Shown: positions 16,340 to 30,692 of the stretch, in pieces
Position numbering within the stretch: position 1 is the stretch's first letter
Layout of the letters: each line of letters starts with the position of its first letter
Source: Albidovulum litorale
GTDB lineage: Bacteria > Pseudomonadota > Alphaproteobacteria > Rhodobacterales > Rhodobacteraceae
Reading direction: 5' to 3'
Length of the DNA stretch: 64,000 nt
Assembly (NCBI RefSeq): GCF_025751495.1
Contig: NZ_JAOWKZ010000001.1
Span: 317,920 to 381,919 of the forward strand
Made by a program: the position numbers and the translations under genes
Notes under the pieces: generated by a model
Database searches by the model: none
The model's input: the letters and a program-made list of their open reading frames with translations, nothing else
Told to the model about the DNA's origin: nothing

Positions 16340-17109
16340 GCTTGTTCCTTGTTGTATTCGTGGATCAGGACCAGCCCGTGCATGGTCAGATCGTCCTCGA
16401 CGCTGTCGAAGATATCGGTGCCTTGATCGAAAAGCGGCGCGAGGCCCCCGGTGGCGATGACTTTCATCGGCCGTTCCCGCTCAATCCGGATCTGGCGGAC
16501 GATGCCTTCGACAAGGCCGACATAACCCCAATAGATGCCCGATTGCATACAGGCGACGGTATTGGTGCCGATGGCGGATTGCGGTTTCGTTACGTCGACA
16601 TGGGGCAAAGCGGCGGCGGCCATGTGCAAAGCCTCAAGCGAGGTGGCGACACCGGGAGAGATCACACCACCGATATAGGCGCCGTCAGTGTCCACCACGT
16701 CGAAGGTCGTGGCCGTGCCAAAATCGACGACGATGATATCGCCGCCGTGCCGGTCGAACCCCGCGACGGTGTTCACCAGCCGGTCGGGGCCGACGGTCGT
16801 GCCCTGATCGACGCGGGGTGCCACCGGCAGCGCACAGTCGGGCTTGCCGACGACAAGCGGACGGCAGTTGAAGTAGCGGTCGCAAAGAACACGCAGGTTG
16901 AAGACGACGCGCGGGGCGGTGGCCGAGACCACGCAGGCATGGATGTCCACCGGAACCTTGTGGTGCTCCATCAGGGTCGAGAACCAGACGAAATACTGGT
17001 CCGCCGTCCGCTGATGCTCGGTCGAGGTGCGGAGCGTGCAGCGGAACGTCGTCCCGTCCCAGACAGAAAAGACGGTATTGGTGTTGCCGCAATCGATGCA
17101 GAGAAGCAT
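16336..17109 (-). CDS. coaX: Type III pantothenate kinase
   Basis: A 257-residue kinase for the first step of coenzyme A synthesis (pantothenate to 4'-phosphopantothenate). The N-terminus MLLCIDCGNTNTVFSVWDG holds the ASKHA phosphate loop (DxGNT); VVDFGTATTFDVVD is the second conserved Asp motif, and YIGGVISPG the third. Full length for CoaX. It lies 11 bases after birA and overlaps rnj, the usual alphaproteobacterial order nuoN-birA-coaX-rnj. Confidence 0.95.
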   Translation of the reverse strand: MLLCIDCGNTNTVFSVWDGTTFRCTLRTSTEHQRTADQYFVWFSTLMEHHKVPVDIHACVVSATAPRVVFNLRVLCDRYFNCRPLVVGKPDCALPVAPRVDQGTTVGPDRLVNTVAGFDRHGGDIIVVDFGTATTFDVVDTDGAYIGGVISPGVATSLEALHMAAAALPHVDVTKPQSAIGTNTVACMQSGIYWGYVGLVEGIVRQIRIERERPMKVIATGGLAPLFDQGTDIFDSVEDDLTMHGLVLIHEYNKEQA

Positions 17110-17120
17110 GGGTGGGCCTT

Positions 17121-17891
17121 TCAGAAAAAGACGTCGGCAGCGGGAATGTGCCGCTTGCCTTGCGAGGTGACAAGGACAAGCTCTCCATCCTCGGCGATGG
17201 TCTCGAATGTGCCTTCGATTGTTTCACCGGGCAGTCGGGCCTTGATCGGCTGGCCGAGTCGCGCGGCGCGGGCGAGCCATGCGGTACGGATCGGGCCGAA
17301 GCCGTAGGTCGTAAGCTGCGCCTCCCAGCGGGCGAAGGCGGCCGCCAGATAGGTCAGGAACTCTTCGGGAGGGATGCGGATGCCGGTCTCGCCCTGAACC
17401 GAAACGGGGGTCAGCGCGCCCTCCTCCACCGCGTCTTTCGGGGGTGCGGCGATGAGATTGACGCCGATGCCGATGGCCAGATGGCTGACCTGACCCGCAG
17501 CACCCGCACTCTCCAGAAGAATGCCCGCGACCTTGCCGCCGTTCAGCAGCACATCGTTTGGCCATTTGAGCGTTATGGTCGCCCCGGGCCCGCAGACGGT
17601 TTCAAGCGCGTCAGCCAGCGCCAGTGCCGCCACGAAGCTGCGAAGCGCGGCCTTCGCCGGATCACCATTGGGCCGCATGACCAGAGTCGCTGCGAAATTG
17701 CCCTCGGGGCTGACCCATGCCCGGCCCCGCCGACCCCGCGCCGCTGTCTGGCGGCGGGCGAGGATCCAGGTGGGCTGGCTCAGGCCGGGTGCGAGCCTTT
17801 GCGCCTCGGAATTGGTGCTGTCGACCTCGCCCAGCACATGCCGGGCTACTCCGTCCGGCCAGGCCGAAGGATCAGACCGCTCAGCGGACAA
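17121..17891 (-). CDS. birA: Biotin--[acetyl-CoA-carboxylase] ligase
   Basis: A 256-residue group I biotin protein ligase with no N-terminal DNA-binding domain, so not a repressor. Substrate motifs: [29 protein letters not shown] (biotin/biotinyl-AMP loop, GRxGRxW) and [20 protein letters not shown]. It attaches biotin to carboxylases; the window itself holds a client, LiuD (AMKM motif). The start overlaps the end of nuoN by 11 bases, so it is likely read as the tail of the nuo operon. Confidence 0.94.
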   Translation of the reverse strand: MSAERSDPSAWPDGVARHVLGEVDSTNSEAQRLAPGLSQPTWILARRQTAARGRRGRAWVSPEGNFAATLVMRPNGDPAKAALRSFVAALALADALETVCGPGATITLKWPNDVLLNGGKVAGILLESAGAAGQVSHLAIGIGVNLIAAPPKDAVEEGALTPVSVQGETGIRIPPEEFLTYLAAAFARWEAQLTTYGFGPIRTAWLARAARLGQPIKARLPGETIEGTFETIAEDGELVLVTSQGKRHIPAADVFF

Positions 17892-19320
17892 GGATCTCGG
17901 CCGCTGCCGCCGCCGCGCCTTCGACGCCCATCAGGTTCACGACGCCCAGAACCATAACCAGCGCCGATGCCATCAGGAGAAGCCACTGCGCGGGCACCAT
18001 GCGGCTGTCAAGCGGATCGGTCTCGGTTCCGAAATACATGTAGTAGACGATACGCAGGTAGTAGAACGCACCGATGACCGAGGCGATCGCACCCGCGACC
18101 GCCAGCAGGACCATGTCGGCATTCACCGCCGCCAGAAGCACACCGTATTTCGCGAAGAAGCCAAGCATCGGCGGCACACCGGCAAGGCTGAACAGAAGCA
18201 CCAGCATCGCCAGCGCCTTGACCGGCGCCTGCTTGGAATAAAGGTTCAGCGAATCGATATCGGTGACCGGCGCACCGTCGCGTTCCATCGACAGGATGAA
18301 AGCGAAGGTACCGACGTTCATCGTCACATAGACCGCCATATAGATCAGCATCGCCTGCACGCCCGCCTGCGTACCGGAGGCAAGCCCGACCAGAGCAAAG
18401 CCCATATGGGCGATGGACGAATAGGCCATCAGCCGCTTGATATTGCGCTGGCCGATTGCAGCAATCGCGCCGACGAACATCGACAAAGCTGCGATCAGGG
18501 CGACGACCTGGCTCCAATCGCTGACGGCGGCGCCGAAGGCATCATGGACGAGTCGCGCGAACAACCCCATCGCCGCGACCTTGGGGGCCGTTGCGAAGAA
18601 GGCTGTGACCGGCGTCGGCGAACCTTCGTAGACATCCGGCGTCCACATGTGGAACGGCACGGCCGAGACCTTGAAGGCCAGACCGGTGATCATGAATACG
18701 AGGCCAAAAAGGAGACCGATAGAGACATGGCCGCCCTGAATCGTCTCGATGATCCCGGCAAAGAGCGTCGTGCCTGTGAAGCCATAGGTCAGCGAAGCGC
18801 CATAGAGCAGAAGGCCCGAGGACAATGCGCCGAGGACAAAGTATTTCAGGCCCGCTTCCGTCGATTTCACCGAGTCGCGACGCAAAGAGGCCACGACATA
18901 GAGCGACAGCGACTGAAGTTCGAGGCCCATATAAAGCGACATCAGATCGCCCGCCGAAACCATCACCATCATGCCCGCGACAGCGAAGGCCACCAAGAGC
19001 GGGAATTCGAACCGCGCAAGACCACGGCGCGCCATGTAGTCCTGACTCATCGCCAGAACGGCGGCGGCGGACAAGAGGACCGTCACCTTGCCGAAGCGCG
19101 AAAATGCGTCGTCGTTGAACATGCCGCCGAAGGCCATCACGTCGCCCGGCGCGGACAGCCCGATCCAGGCGGCGATGGCGACAAAGACGCCGACGGTCGC
19201 CCAAGTCAGCGTGCCCGTCAGTTCGTCCTTGCCGGTATAGACCGCCCCGATAAGTGCAGCCATCGCATAGACGACCAGAACCACTTCGGGCAGGATGGCG
19301 GAGAAATCAGCGGAAATCAT
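17881..19320 (-). CDS. nuoN: NADH-quinone oxidoreductase subunit N
   Basis: A 479-residue membrane subunit of complex I, one of the three antiporter-like proton-pumping subunits. The broken-helix and Lys motifs are visible ([48 protein letters not shown]). About 14 hydrophobic segments. Fourteen bases separate it from nuoM upstream; it overlaps birA by 11 bases. Confidence 0.97.
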   Translation of the reverse strand: MISADFSAILPEVVLVVYAMAALIGAVYTGKDELTGTLTWATVGVFVAIAAWIGLSAPGDVMAFGGMFNDDAFSRFGKVTVLLSAAAVLAMSQDYMARRGLARFEFPLLVAFAVAGMMVMVSAGDLMSLYMGLELQSLSLYVVASLRRDSVKSTEAGLKYFVLGALSSGLLLYGASLTYGFTGTTLFAGIIETIQGGHVSIGLLFGLVFMITGLAFKVSAVPFHMWTPDVYEGSPTPVTAFFATAPKVAAMGLFARLVHDAFGAAVSDWSQVVALIAALSMFVGAIAAIGQRNIKRLMAYSSIAHMGFALVGLASGTQAGVQAMLIYMAVYVTMNVGTFAFILSMERDGAPVTDIDSLNLYSKQAPVKALAMLVLLFSLAGVPPMLGFFAKYGVLLAAVNADMVLLAVAGAIASVIGAFYYLRIVYYMYFGTETDPLDSRMVPAQWLLLMASALVMVLGVVNLMGVEGAAAAAAEILVR

Positions 19321-19334
19321 CGCGGGTCAATCCT

Positions 19335-20873
19335 TCAGTGGCTGGCCACCTGCATCCCCGCATCGGCGGGAATGGCGGCGTGGTAGTCGGAGACAAGGGC
19401 CTCGACCGAGGGGCCGATCATGTCGGTCACAAGGCTGGGATAGACCCCCAGAAGCAGGGTCATGGCAACGAGCGGCGCAAAGATCGCCTTTTCGCGGCGG
19501 GTCATGTCGGTGATCGTCTTCAGGCTTTCCTTGATCAGGTCGCCGAACACGACCCGGCGGTAGAGCCAGAGCGCATAGGCCGCCGACAGGATCACACCCG
19601 AGGTCGCAACAAGCGCCACCCAGGTATTGACCTGGAAGATGCCCATCAGTGTCAGGAACTCGCCAACGAAGCCCGAGGTGCCCGGCAGGCCCACATTGGC
19701 CATGGTGAAGAACATGAAGATCAGCGCATAGGCCGGCATTCTGTTGACCAGACCGCCATAGGCGTCGATCTCGCGCGTGTGCATCCGGTCATAGATGACG
19801 CCAACGCAAAGGAAGAGCGCGCCGGAGATGAAGCCATGGCTCAGCATCTGGAAGATCGCGCCGTCAATGCCCTGCTGGTTCGCGGCAAAGATGCCCATGG
19901 TCACATAACCCATATGGGCGACCGACGAATAGGCGATCAGCTTCTTCATATCGGACTGCGCCAGCGCCACAAGCGAGGTGTAGACGATGGCGATGGCCGA
20001 CATCCAGAAGACAAGGCCAGAAAGCAGGTCCGAGGCGATGGGGAACATCGGCAACGAGAAGCGCAGGAAGCCGTAACCGCCCATCTTCAACAGGATCGCC
20101 GCCAGCACGACCGAGCCTGCCGTCGGCGCCTGAACGTGCGCATCGGGCAACCAGGTATGAACCGGCCACATCGGCATCTTGACCGCGAAGCTCGCAAAGA
20201 AGGCCAGCCACAGAAGCGTCTGCATACCTCCAACGACGCGGAAGCCCAGAAGGTTCAGCGTCTCGGACGAGAATTGATGCGTCAGAAGCGTCGGAATATC
20301 GGTCGTGCCCGCATCGACATACATCGCGATCATCGCGACCAGCATCAGAACCGAGCCGAGGAAGGTATAGAGGAAGAACTTGAAGGCCGCGTAGATACGC
20401 TCCTTCCCGCCCCAGATGCCGATGATCAGGAACATCGGGATCAGACCCGCCTCGAAGAAGAGGTAGAAGAGGACGAGGTCCAGCGCCACGAAGACGCCGA
20501 TCATCAGCCCTTCGAGGACGAGGAAGGCGACCATGTATTCCTTGACGCGCGTCTCAACCTCCCAGCACGACAGGATCGTGATCGGCATGAGGAACGTGGT
20601 CAGCAGCACGAAGAGGACGGAGATGCCGTCAACGCCGACCTTGTATTTCAGCCCCATGATCCAGTCGCGTTCCTCGACGAACTGAAAGCCCGTGTCACCG
20701 GGATTGAAACCCGACAGAAGGAACAGCGAGACGAGGAATGTCGCCGAAGTCGCGATAAGCGCCAGCCATTTGGCATTCCGCCGCGCAGCCGCATCATCGC
20801 CCTTGAGAAGAAGGGCGAGAATGGCCGCTGCGACGAGGGGCACGAAAGTGATGATGGAAAGCAGGTTTTCCAT
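19335..20873 (-). CDS. nuoM: NADH-quinone oxidoreductase subunit M
   Basis: A 512-residue antiporter-like membrane subunit of complex [23 protein letters not shown] and [18 protein letters not shown] are the hallmark loops with the pumping Lys residues; the Glu of the TM5 region is in [15 protein letters not shown]. The ATG overlaps the nuoL stop (TAATG), so translation is coupled. Length and order are normal for the family. Confidence 0.97.
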   Translation of the reverse strand: MENLLSIITFVPLVAAAILALLLKGDDAAARRNAKWLALIATSATFLVSLFLLSGFNPGDTGFQFVEERDWIMGLKYKVGVDGISVLFVLLTTFLMPITILSCWEVETRVKEYMVAFLVLEGLMIGVFVALDLVLFYLFFEAGLIPMFLIIGIWGGKERIYAAFKFFLYTFLGSVLMLVAMIAMYVDAGTTDIPTLLTHQFSSETLNLLGFRVVGGMQTLLWLAFFASFAVKMPMWPVHTWLPDAHVQAPTAGSVVLAAILLKMGGYGFLRFSLPMFPIASDLLSGLVFWMSAIAIVYTSLVALAQSDMKKLIAYSSVAHMGYVTMGIFAANQQGIDGAIFQMLSHGFISGALFLCVGVIYDRMHTREIDAYGGLVNRMPAYALIFMFFTMANVGLPGTSGFVGEFLTLMGIFQVNTWVALVATSGVILSAAYALWLYRRVVFGDLIKESLKTITDMTRREKAIFAPLVAMTLLLGVYPSLVTDMIGPSVEALVSDYHAAIPADAGMQVASH

Positions 20874-23026
20874 TAGTGCGCGCCCCCCATGAGCGACATC
20901 CAGGTCAGAAGTGCCGCGATGCCGATAACCATCGCGAACGCATAGGTGAAGATGTATCCCGACTGCGCCTTGTTCACGATGCGGGTCAGCATCGGGACAA
21001 AGCCCATCGCGACACCATTGATCGTGCCGTCGATGACATTGCCATCACCCTTCTTCCACAGGAAGCCGCCGATGAACTTGGCCGGACGGACGAAGATGAC
21101 GTCGTAGATCTCGTCGAAATACCACTTGTTCAGCAGGAACCGGTAAAGGATCGGCTGCTGCGCGGCCAGACGGCCCGGGATCGACGGATCACGGATATAG
21201 AAGACGTAAGCCGTGAGAAGCCCGATCAGCATCGCGACAAAGGGAGAGGACTTGACCCAGGCCGGCGAATGGTGGGCGTCGTCGAGAACCGTGTTCGAGG
21301 CCTCGGACATGTAGATCGCGCCCTGCGGTGCCTCGCCTGCCATCGCGACATGCTCACCCGCCGCCTCATCGGTCGCGGCGCCCTGCGCCGTTCCCTCTTC
21401 GGCCGTCGTTGCGGCGTGATCTGCCGTGGCTTCGGTCGTGGCCGCGTGATCATCCGTCGCCTCGGTGGCATGACCCTCCTCCGCGCCAGCCTCGGCATGT
21501 TGTGGCATGGCGAAGAAGCTGACCATCCGGTCGTGATCGCCGAAGAACGGCTTGTACCAGAGCATCCCGGCAAAAACCGCGCCAAGGGCGAGCACGCCAA
21601 GCGGCGCAACCATGGTCATCGGGCTTTCATGGGCGTGTTCATGCGCGTGGTGATCGCCACGCTCTGTGCCGTAGAAGGTCATGAACATCAGCCGCCAGCT
21701 ATAGAAGCTGGTGAACAGGGCCGCGATGACGAGGGCCCAGAAGGCGAAGCCGTTGCCAGAGGCATAGGCGCTTTCGATGATTGCGTCTTTCGACAGGAAG
21801 CCCGCAAAGCCGATATAGGTCAGCGGGATGCCGACGCCGGTAATGGCCAGCGTGCCGATCATCATCGCCCAGAACGTATAAGGGATCTTCTTGCGCAGGT
21901 TGCCGTAGTTCCGCATGTCCTGCTCATGGTGCATCGCATGGATGACCGAACCGGCGCCAAGGAACAGCATCGCCTTGAAAAAGGCGTGGGTGAAGAGGTG
22001 GAACATCGCCGCGCCGTAAACGCCCGCACCGGCGGCCACGAACATGTAGCCCAACTGCGAACAGGTCGAATAGGCGATGACGCGCTTGATGTCGTTCTGG
22101 ACAAGGCCCACGGTTGCCGCAAAGAACGCCGTGGCCGCGCCGATATACATCACGAACGACTTCGCCTCGGGCGCGTATTCGAAAAGGGGCGACATGCGGC
22201 AGACGAGGAAGACGCCCGCTGTCACCATGGTGGCGGCGTGGATGAGGGCGGAGACCGGCGTCGGGCCCTCCATCGCGTCGGGCAGCCAGGTGTGCAGGAA
22301 CAACTGCGCCGATTTGCCCATGGCGCCGACGAAAAGGAGGAAGGCCAGAAGGTTCGCGGCGTTCCATTCGGTCCAGAGGAAGGTCAGGTTCGTCTCGGCC
22401 AGCGTGGGCGCGGCGGCGAAGACATCGTCCATGTTGATGCTGTCCACCAGGTAGAACAGCCCGAAGATGCCAAGCGCGAAGCCGAAATCGCCGACCCGGT
22501 TGACCACGAAGGCCTTGATCGCGGCGGCGTTGGCCGAGGCTTTCCGGTAGTAGAACCCGATCAGGAGGTACGAGGCGACGCCCACGCCCTCCCAGCCAAA
22601 GAACATCTGCACAAGATTGTCGGCCGTCACCAGCATCAGCATCGCGAAGGTGAAGAACGAGAGATAGGCGAAAAAGCGGGGCTTGTAGCTCTCGCCTTCG
22701 CGCCAGTTCTCGTCATGGGCCATGTAGCCCCAGGAATAGAGGTGGACGAGCGCCGAGACGGTCGTCACCACGATCAGCATGATCGCCGTCAGCCGGTCGA
22801 GGCGGATCGACCAGCTTGTGTCGAGCGTCCCTGACCGGATGAAGTCAAGGATATGGATGTGCTGGGTGGTGCCGTCGAAGCCGAGGAATGTGATCCACGA
22901 CAGAAGCATCGCGAGAAACAGCAGGCCCGTCGTGACCACCTGCGCCCCGGTCTCGCCGATCACACGCCAGCCGAAGCCGCCGATGAGCGCGCCGATGAGC
23001 GGGGCAAAGAGGATGATGGACGTCAT
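20873..23026 (-). CDS. nuoL: NADH-quinone oxidoreductase subunit L (with low-complexity insert)
   Basis: A 717-residue antiporter-like distal subunit of complex I, carrying the long lateral helix. Conserved loop [27 protein letters not shown] and [18 protein letters not shown] are present. From about residue 510 to 575 there is an Ala/Thr/Glu/His-rich segment ([20 protein letters not shown]) with imperfect [11 protein letters not shown]-like repeats, absent from E. coli NuoL; it lies before the C-terminal lateral-helix part. Six bases after nuoK and overlapping nuoM by one. Confidence 0.97.
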   Translation of the reverse strand: MTSIILFAPLIGALIGGFGWRVIGETGAQVVTTGLLFLAMLLSWITFLGFDGTTQHIHILDFIRSGTLDTSWSIRLDRLTAIMLIVVTTVSALVHLYSWGYMAHDENWREGESYKPRFFAYLSFFTFAMLMLVTADNLVQMFFGWEGVGVASYLLIGFYYRKASANAAAIKAFVVNRVGDFGFALGIFGLFYLVDSINMDDVFAAAPTLAETNLTFLWTEWNAANLLAFLLFVGAMGKSAQLFLHTWLPDAMEGPTPVSALIHAATMVTAGVFLVCRMSPLFEYAPEAKSFVMYIGAATAFFAATVGLVQNDIKRVIAYSTCSQLGYMFVAAGAGVYGAAMFHLFTHAFFKAMLFLGAGSVIHAMHHEQDMRNYGNLRKKIPYTFWAMMIGTLAITGVGIPLTYIGFAGFLSKDAIIESAYASGNGFAFWALVIAALFTSFYSWRLMFMTFYGTERGDHHAHEHAHESPMTMVAPLGVLALGAVFAGMLWYKPFFGDHDRMVSFFAMPQHAEAGAEEGHATEATDDHAATTEATADHAATTAEEGTAQGAATDEAAGEHVAMAGEAPQGAIYMSEASNTVLDDAHHSPAWVKSSPFVAMLIGLLTAYVFYIRDPSIPGRLAAQQPILYRFLLNKWYFDEIYDVIFVRPAKFIGGFLWKKGDGNVIDGTINGVAMGFVPMLTRIVNKAQSGYIFTYAFAMVIGIAALLTWMSLMGGAH

Positions 23027-23032
23027 GGCTCT

Positions 23033-23383
<351 letters not shown>

Positions 23384-23403
23384 CTAGACGGTACGGTTAG
23401 TTC

Positions 23404-24008
23404 TCAAAGCCCCTGCCCCGGCTTCACGTCCTTCAGTTCCATCGCCTTGGCCGGATCGCGCCACATCTGCTGAAGCACGTTCTGGCGTTTGACGTCCTTC
23501 CTGTGCCGCAGCGTCAGGACAATCGCCCCGATCATTGCGACCAGCAGGATCAGCCCGGCAAGCTGGAAGAGGAGGATGTACTTGTCGTAGATCAGCATCC
23601 CCAAGGCAGCCGTGTTCTGCATGTCATCGGGCGCCACCGCGCCGCGCATGGCCTCGGCCGTCTCGGCCGTCTGCCACGACCCAAAGGCGATGCCGAGCTG
23701 CATCAGGATCACCACGCCGATGAGAAGGCCCAGCGGCATGTAGCGCGCCATCTCGCCCTTCAGCTCGGCGAAATCGACGTCGAGCATCATCACGACGAAA
23801 AGGAACAGCACCGCGACCGCACCGACATAGACGATGATCAGCAGCATCGCCACGAACTCGGCCCCCGCCAGCACGAAGAGCCCCGCCGAGGACAGGAAGG
23901 CGAGGATCAGCCACAGGACCGAATGGACCGGGTTGCGCGCCATGACCACCATGAGGCCAGCGGCCACGGCCGTGATGGCGAAGAGGTAGAAGGCGAAGAC
24001 CAGAACGC

Positions 24009-24012
<4 letters not shown>
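23404..24012 (-). CDS. nuoJ: NADH-quinone oxidoreductase subunit J
   Basis: A 202-residue five-helix membrane subunit of complex I. The third helix, [26 protein letters not shown], is the conserved pi-bulge helix that couples quinone reduction to pumping. The start overlaps the end of the CMD-like gene by four bases (ATGA). A 65-base gap separates it from nuoK. Confidence 0.96.
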
Positions 24013-25946
<1,934 letters not shown>

Positions 25947-25970
25947 ATCTGTCCCCAGTTCCGTCCTTCT

Positions 25971-26366
25971 TCAGACCGTTGGTATGCCGCGCGCGGCGCA
26001 ATCGGCCGCCGTCACGCCTGCGTCGATCGTCTTCGCGCCACGGGGCAGTGCCGGCGTGATGCTGTAAACAGCATCCGCGCTCCAAACGCCACCCTCTTCG
26101 TTCACATAAACCCGCACCTTGCGGGCAAAACCGTATTCTTTTTCCATCGCATAGCCTGCGACGACACAGGTCACGTAATCCTCGACCTCAGCTTCATCGG
26201 CGGCGTTCTCCATCGTCACGAGAAAACCGTAGAGATCGTCGCCAAGCCCGACCGGATCGGCCCCGCGATAGACCGGTTCGCGCATCTCGGCCCTGGTCTC
26301 GGCACAGGCCGAGAGCCCACCCGAAAGGGCGAGTGCAAGAACCGGTATCGCAGGCCAGATCCGCAT
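25971..26366 (-). CDS. Predicted lipoprotein between nuoG and nuoH
   Basis: A 131-residue protein with a lipoprotein signal: short positive n-region, hydrophobic core and lipobox LSAC with Cys21 (ALALSGGLSACAETR). The mature part is small, mixed charged, with two further Cys (VTCVVAGY and AADCAARG). I do not recognise the family. It fills the 24-to-2-base gap between nuoG and nuoH exactly and so is certain to be cotranscribed. Asp after the Cys is absent (Ala), so outer-membrane sorting is possible. Confidence 0.75.
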   Translation of the reverse strand: MRIWPAIPVLALALSGGLSACAETRAEMREPVYRGADPVGLGDDLYGFLVTMENAADEAEVEDYVTCVVAGYAMEKEYGFARKVRVYVNEEGGVWSADAVYSITPALPRGAKTIDAGVTAADCAARGIPTV

Positions 26367-26368
26367 GC

Positions 26369-28387
26369 TTACTCCGCCGCCATCGGTTTCTCGCTGCGCG
26401 CCTTCGCCATGGCGGAAAGCTCGGCCATGATCTGGGACGCGCGGGCGATCGGGTTCGTCAGGTAGAAGTCAGCGACCGCACCGACGAAACTCGCCTTGCC
26501 CATCGCCTTGGTTTTCAGCGGCTGCCACTCGTTTTCCGCCACCTGATCGATCTGCCCAAGATGCGGATTCGCGGCGACCAAAGCCTTCCGCAGGCCTGCC
26601 AACGTGTCCCAAGGCTGAGTCGCACCAAGCTCGGCAGACAGCGCCCGCAGGATCGCCCAGTTCTCCTTCGCATCGCCGGGTGCAAACCCGGCCCGCATGG
26701 CAAGCTGCGGCCGCCCTTCGGTGTTGACGAACAGGCCGTTTTCTTCCGTGTAGGCGGCGGCGGGCAGGATGATATCGGCGCGGTGTGCGCCCCTGTCGCC
26801 ATGGCTGCCCTGATAGATGACCGTTGCACCGGCAGCGATCTCCACCTCGTCGGCGCCAAGGTTGTAGATCACATCGGCACCTTCGATGGCCTTGGCCAGC
26901 CCGCCCTCGGTCACCGCGCCAACATCCATCGCGCCGACGCGCGCGGCGGCGGTGTGCAGCACCATCAGTTTCGACTTCGTCGCCTCAGCCAGCTTCATCG
27001 CATGGGCCAGAACCGCCTCGCCATCGGCCTCGCGGATCGCGCCCTGACCGACGATGACGACCGACGGCGCATCGAGAACCGCGTCGAACTTGTGGTCGAG
27101 AAGGCCGGCCAACGCCGCCCGGTCGGTACCGACATGGGCATAGTCATAGGTCAGATCGACCGCCTCACCGACCAGCCCCACCTTCGCGCCATGGGTCCAT
27201 GCCTTGCGGATTCGGGCGTTCAGCACCGGCGCTTCGACACGCGGGTTGGTACCGATCAGCTGAATGAACTTCGCGCAGTCGATATCCTTGATGGTCGCCG
27301 TGCCGACATAGGCCGAGCGATTGCCTTCGGGCAGTTTTGCCCCATCGGTACGGCATTCGACGGTACCGCCCTGCCCTTCGATCAACTGCTTGAGACTGAA
27401 CGCAGCCTCAACCGGGGCCAGATCGCCGATCAGGCCTGCAACCTTCTTGCCCTTCATCGCAGTCGCAGCGGCAGAGAGCGCCTCGGCCCAGTTCGCCTTA
27501 CGCAGCTTGCCGTTTTCGCGGATATAGGGCGTGTCGAGCCGCTGGCGGCGGAGCCCATCCCAGACGAACCGGGTCTTGTCGCTGATCCATTCCTCGTTCA
27601 CGCCGTCATGGTTGCGCGGCAGGATGCGTTTCACTTCGCGCCCCTTGGTGTCGACGCGGATCGACGACCCGAGCGCGTCCATCACGTCGATGGTCTCGGT
27701 CTTGGTCAGCTCCCAAGGCCGCGCGGTGAAGGCATAGGGTTTCGAGGTCAGCGCACCGACCGGGCAAAGGTCGATGATATTACCCTGAAGATTGCTGTCG
27801 AGCGTCGTGTTCAGATACGACGTGATCTCTGCATCCTCGCCCCGTCCGGTCTGACCCATCTGGGTGATGCCCGCGACCTCGGTCGTGAAGCGCACGCAGC
27901 GGGTGCAGGAAATGCAGCGGGTCATGGTGGTGGCCACCAGCGGGCCCAGATCGAGGTCTTCGGTCGCCCGCTTCGGCTCCCGGTAGCGGCTGAAGTCCAC
28001 GCCGTAAGCCATTGCCTGATCCTGCAAATCGCATTCCCCGCCCTGATCGCAGATCGGGCAATCGAGCGGGTGGTTGATCAGGAGGAACTCCATCACGCCC
28101 TCGCGGGCCTTTTTGACCATGGGCGAGTTGGTCTTGATCACCGAAGGCTCGCCATTCGGGCCGGGCCGCAGGTCGCGGACCTGCATCGCGCAAGATGCGG
28201 CAGGCTTCGGCGGGCCACCGACCACTTCCACCAGACACATCCGGCAGTTCCCGGCGATGGAGAGACGCTCGTGATAGCAGAAACGCGGGATCTCCACCCC
28301 GGCCTCCTCGCAGGCCTGAATCAGCGTCATCGAGGGATCGACCTCGACTTCAATGCCGTCGATGATGATCTTGCGGAGGTCGGACAT
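26369..28387 (-). CDS. nuoG: NADH-quinone oxidoreductase subunit G
   Basis: A 672-residue iron-sulfur subunit, largest peripheral-arm protein. The N-terminus holds the [2Fe-2S] set ([15 protein letters not shown], later AASC), then [18 protein letters not shown] (HxxxC[4Fe-4S]) and [10 protein letters not shown] ([4Fe-4S]); the rest is molybdopterin-oxidoreductase-like but without cofactor. ATG 28387 was chosen because [16 protein letters not shown] is the normal N-terminus and GGAGAATAC precedes it; an in-frame start 63 codons upstream is a shadow of the next gene. Confidence 0.97.
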   Translation of the reverse strand: MSDLRKIIIDGIEVEVDPSMTLIQACEEAGVEIPRFCYHERLSIAGNCRMCLVEVVGGPPKPAASCAMQVRDLRPGPNGEPSVIKTNSPMVKKAREGVMEFLLINHPLDCPICDQGGECDLQDQAMAYGVDFSRYREPKRATEDLDLGPLVATTMTRCISCTRCVRFTTEVAGITQMGQTGRGEDAEITSYLNTTLDSNLQGNIIDLCPVGALTSKPYAFTARPWELTKTETIDVMDALGSSIRVDTKGREVKRILPRNHDGVNEEWISDKTRFVWDGLRRQRLDTPYIRENGKLRKANWAEALSAAATAMKGKKVAGLIGDLAPVEAAFSLKQLIEGQGGTVECRTDGAKLPEGNRSAYVGTATIKDIDCAKFIQLIGTNPRVEAPVLNARIRKAWTHGAKVGLVGEAVDLTYDYAHVGTDRAALAGLLDHKFDAVLDAPSVVIVGQGAIREADGEAVLAHAMKLAEATKSKLMVLHTAAARVGAMDVGAVTEGGLAKAIEGADVIYNLGADEVEIAAGATVIYQGSHGDRGAHRADIILPAAAYTEENGLFVNTEGRPQLAMRAGFAPGDAKENWAILRALSAELGATQPWDTLAGLRKALVAANPHLGQIDQVAENEWQPLKTKAMGKASFVGAVADFYLTNPIARASQIMAELSAMAKARSEKPMAAE

Positions 28388-28671
28388 CAGGTATTCTCCG
28401 TGGAAGTGCGGGTCGCCGATGGGGCCACCGGCGGCCAGGCCATGAAGGCCAGAACAAGAAGCGGTGCGAGCGAGAGCACCGTTGGAATGAGAAAGGCAAA
28501 GGCCATGCCGCCGCCCCCGTAGAACGCGCCAAACAGCGCGCGGCCCAGAAGCGCGCCAAGGACCGGCGCGGCGCACACGGCAAGGATAGCCCCCCGGAAT
28601 CCCGCCTTCTGGAAGACGATCACGTAGAGGACCGAGGCGATCAGCGGGCCGAGGAGAGAAAAGATCATCAT
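28387..28671 (-). CDS. Small predicted membrane protein between nuoF and nuoG
   Basis: A 94-residue hydrophobic protein with about three segments ([56 protein letters not shown]) and a short polar tail. No family recognised. The stop overlaps the nuoG ATG by one base and the start overlaps the DUF3291 stop, so it is firmly within the operon. Possible roles are assembly or none; unknown. Confidence 0.65.
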   Translation of the reverse strand: MMIFSLLGPLIASVLYVIVFQKAGFRGAILAVCAAPVLGALLGRALFGAFYGGGGMAFAFLIPTVLSLAPLLVLAFMAWPPVAPSATRTSTENT

Positions 28672-29144
28672 GCCGAGCCCTCCGCCTTGCGCGCCATCAA
28701 CGCCTTGAAATCATAGGTATCTTTCGTAGGGCCGTCAGCCTGAAGCCGATCAAGCCGGTCTAGCCCCTCGCGTAGGGTCGGAATGTGACCGGCGGAGATC
28801 GTCCAGATCACATAGGTCTTGTGATCTTGCGGTTTGAACCATTCCGACCGGCGCTTCAGGAACGCGCCATGAACTGTCCGGTGGACGAAGGCTTCCAGAT
28901 CCTCCGGTGTCTCCCAGACTGACATTGTCCAGAGGGCGCACGGGTCGCCATCATACAGATTGACGGTTTGGGTCTCGCGTTCGGCCTCCTCGGGCAGGCA
29001 GCGCCAGACAAAGCCCTTGGACCGCTCGGCAACCGCGTTCAGCCTCTCCGAGTTGTCGGTGAACCCGGCCGTCCGCGGGTCGTCCAGCGGGTGCCAGAGC
29101 TGCCCGATGTTCAGTTCCGCGATATGCTGGGTAACCGGATTCAT
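28668..29144 (-). CDS. DUF3291-family protein between nuoF and nuoG
   Basis: A 158-residue protein with a start at [28 protein letters not shown]. The sequence [32 protein letters not shown] is the ferredoxin-like dimer (Dabb/DUF3291) core, related to antibiotic-biosynthesis monooxygenase folds. No metal or haem ligands are obvious. It follows nuoF by two bases. An in-frame longer start (29399) lies antisense-free but inside nuoF and is Arg-rich, so it was rejected. Confidence 0.75.
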   Translation of the reverse strand: MNPVTQHIAELNIGQLWHPLDDPRTAGFTDNSERLNAVAERSKGFVWRCLPEEAERETQTVNLYDGDPCALWTMSVWETPEDLEAFVHRTVHGAFLKRRSEWFKPQDHKTYVIWTISAGHIPTLREGLDRLDRLQADGPTKDTYDFKALMARKAEGSA

Positions 29145-29146
29145 AA

Positions 29147-30442
29147 CTACTCCGCCGCCATCGCGCCCGTACGGCCCGTCCGCTGGGCCTTGATGCGGTC
29201 CTCGATCTCGTCGCGGAACTGGCGGATGAGGCCCTGGATCGGCCAGGCAGCGGCGTCGCCGAGGGCGCAGATCGTGTGGCCCTCGACCTGCTTGGTCACA
29301 TCCATCAGCATGTCGATTTCCTCGACCTCGGCCTCGCCGCGCACCAGCCGGTCCATGACCCGCATCATCCAGCCGGTGCCTTCGCGGCAGGGCGTGCACT
29401 GGCCGCAGCTTTCATGCTTGTAGAATTTCGACAGCCGCCAGATCGCCTTGATGACATCGGTCGACTGATCCATCACGATCACCGCCGCCGTGCCGAGGCC
29501 GGAACGCTGTTCGCGCAGCCAGTCGAAATCCATGATCGCGTCGTCGCATTGTTCGGCGCGCAGCATCGGGACGGACGACCCGCCCGGGATCACGGCCTTG
29601 AGGTTCTTCCAGCCGCCGCGCACACCGCCACAATGCTTTTCCAAGAGTTCCTTCAGCGGAATCGACATCGCCTCTTCGACGACGCAGGGGTTGTTCACAT
29701 GACCCGAGATGCCGAAAAGCTTTGTCCCGGTATTGTTCGGACGCCCGAAGGAAGCGAACCAGTCCGGGCCCCGGCGCAGGATCGTCGGCACCACCGCAAT
29801 CGATTCCACGTTGTTCACCGTGGTCGGGCAGCCATAAAGCCCCGCCCCCGCCGGGAATGGCGGCTTCATGCGCGGCATGCCCTTCTTGCCCTCAAGGCTT
29901 TCCAGCAGCGCTGTTTCCTCGCCGCAGATATAGGCGCCCGCGCCATGGGCGAGATAGATGTCGAAATCGAAGCCTGACTTGCAGGCATTCTTGCCGACAA
30001 GCCCCGCGTCATAAGCCTCATCCATCGCGGCCTGAAGCGCCTCGCGCTCACGGATATATTCGCCGCGGATATAGATGTAGCAGGCATTGGCACCCATCGC
30101 GAAGGACGCAATCAGGCAGCCTTCGATCAGCGTGTGGGGATCATGGCGCATGATCTCCCGGTCCTTGCAGGTGCCGGGCTCGGATTCATCCGCGTTTACA
30201 ACGAGGTAGGAGGGACGGCCGTCCGATTGCTTGGGCATGAAAGACCATTTGAGGCCCGTGGGAAAGCCCGCGCCACCCCGCCCGCGCAGACCGGAGGCCT
30301 TGACCTCTTCCACAATCTTGTCGCGGCCCCGCGCGAGGATCTCTTTCGTGCCGTTCCAGTGCCCGCGCTTCTTCGCACCGGCCAGTGAGCGGTCATGCAT
30401 CCCGTAGAGATTGGTAAAGATCCGGTCCTGATCTTTCAGCAT
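29147..30442 (-). CDS. nuoF: NADH-quinone oxidoreductase subunit F (FMN, [4Fe-4S])
   Basis: A 431-residue subunit that oxidises NADH with [16 protein letters not shown] is the NADH/FMN glycine-rich loop, and [13 protein letters not shown] (about residue 345) ligates cluster N3. Full length. Upstream, DUF5337 ends nine bases before; downstream, DUF3291 begins two bases after. Confidence 0.97.
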   Translation of the reverse strand: MLKDQDRIFTNLYGMHDRSLAGAKKRGHWNGTKEILARGRDKIVEEVKASGLRGRGGAGFPTGLKWSFMPKQSDGRPSYLVVNADESEPGTCKDREIMRHDPHTLIEGCLIASFAMGANACYIYIRGEYIREREALQAAMDEAYDAGLVGKNACKSGFDFDIYLAHGAGAYICGEETALLESLEGKKGMPRMKPPFPAGAGLYGCPTTVNNVESIAVVPTILRRGPDWFASFGRPNNTGTKLFGISGHVNNPCVVEEAMSIPLKELLEKHCGGVRGGWKNLKAVIPGGSSVPMLRAEQCDDAIMDFDWLREQRSGLGTAAVIVMDQSTDVIKAIWRLSKFYKHESCGQCTPCREGTGWMMRVMDRLVRGEAEVEEIDMLMDVTKQVEGHTICALGDAAAWPIQGLIRQFRDEIEDRIKAQRTGRTGAMAAE

Positions 30443-30451
30443 CTTAAGTCC

Positions 30452-30685
30452 TCAATTTCCCTCGGGCCGCTTCTGCCGCCGCCAGATCCGCCATGTTACG
30501 ACCAGCGCCCAGATGAACGCGGCCAGTGCGGCCAGGTCGAAGAGGAAGACAAAACGGGTTTCCCAGCCCGCCTTCCCGCCCAGCCATTGCGCGCCGAGCC
30601 ATAGGATCATGGTCGCGGTGATCACCACCGCCACCATCCGCGCCTCTTTGGCAAGGCGCATATCCCCTTGGTTCGGTTTCGTCAT
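30452..30685 (-). CDS. DUF5337-like two-helix membrane protein, upstream of nuoF
   Basis: A 77-residue protein with two hydrophobic segments (MVAVVITATMILWLGAQWL and FVFLFDLAALAAFIWALVVTW) and basic ends. Similar small proteins (DUF5337) sit in this position in Rhodobacteraceae nuo operons. A second frame over the same bases (30444-30689) is a shadow and lacks hydrophobic segments. The function is unknown. Confidence 0.72.
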   Translation of the reverse strand: MTKPNQGDMRLAKEARMVAVVITATMILWLGAQWLGGKAGWETRFVFLFDLAALAAFIWALVVTWRIWRRQKRPEGN

Positions 30686-30692
30686 TCACACC

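Noticed and set aside
17521-19386. 621-codon plus-strand open frame opposite birA and nuoN
   Set aside because: His/Arg/Asp-rich shadow of nuoN codon bias; no domain signatures.
30444-30689. Second open frame over the DUF5337 gene
   Set aside because: The frame at 30452-30685 has two hydrophobic helices and the other does not.
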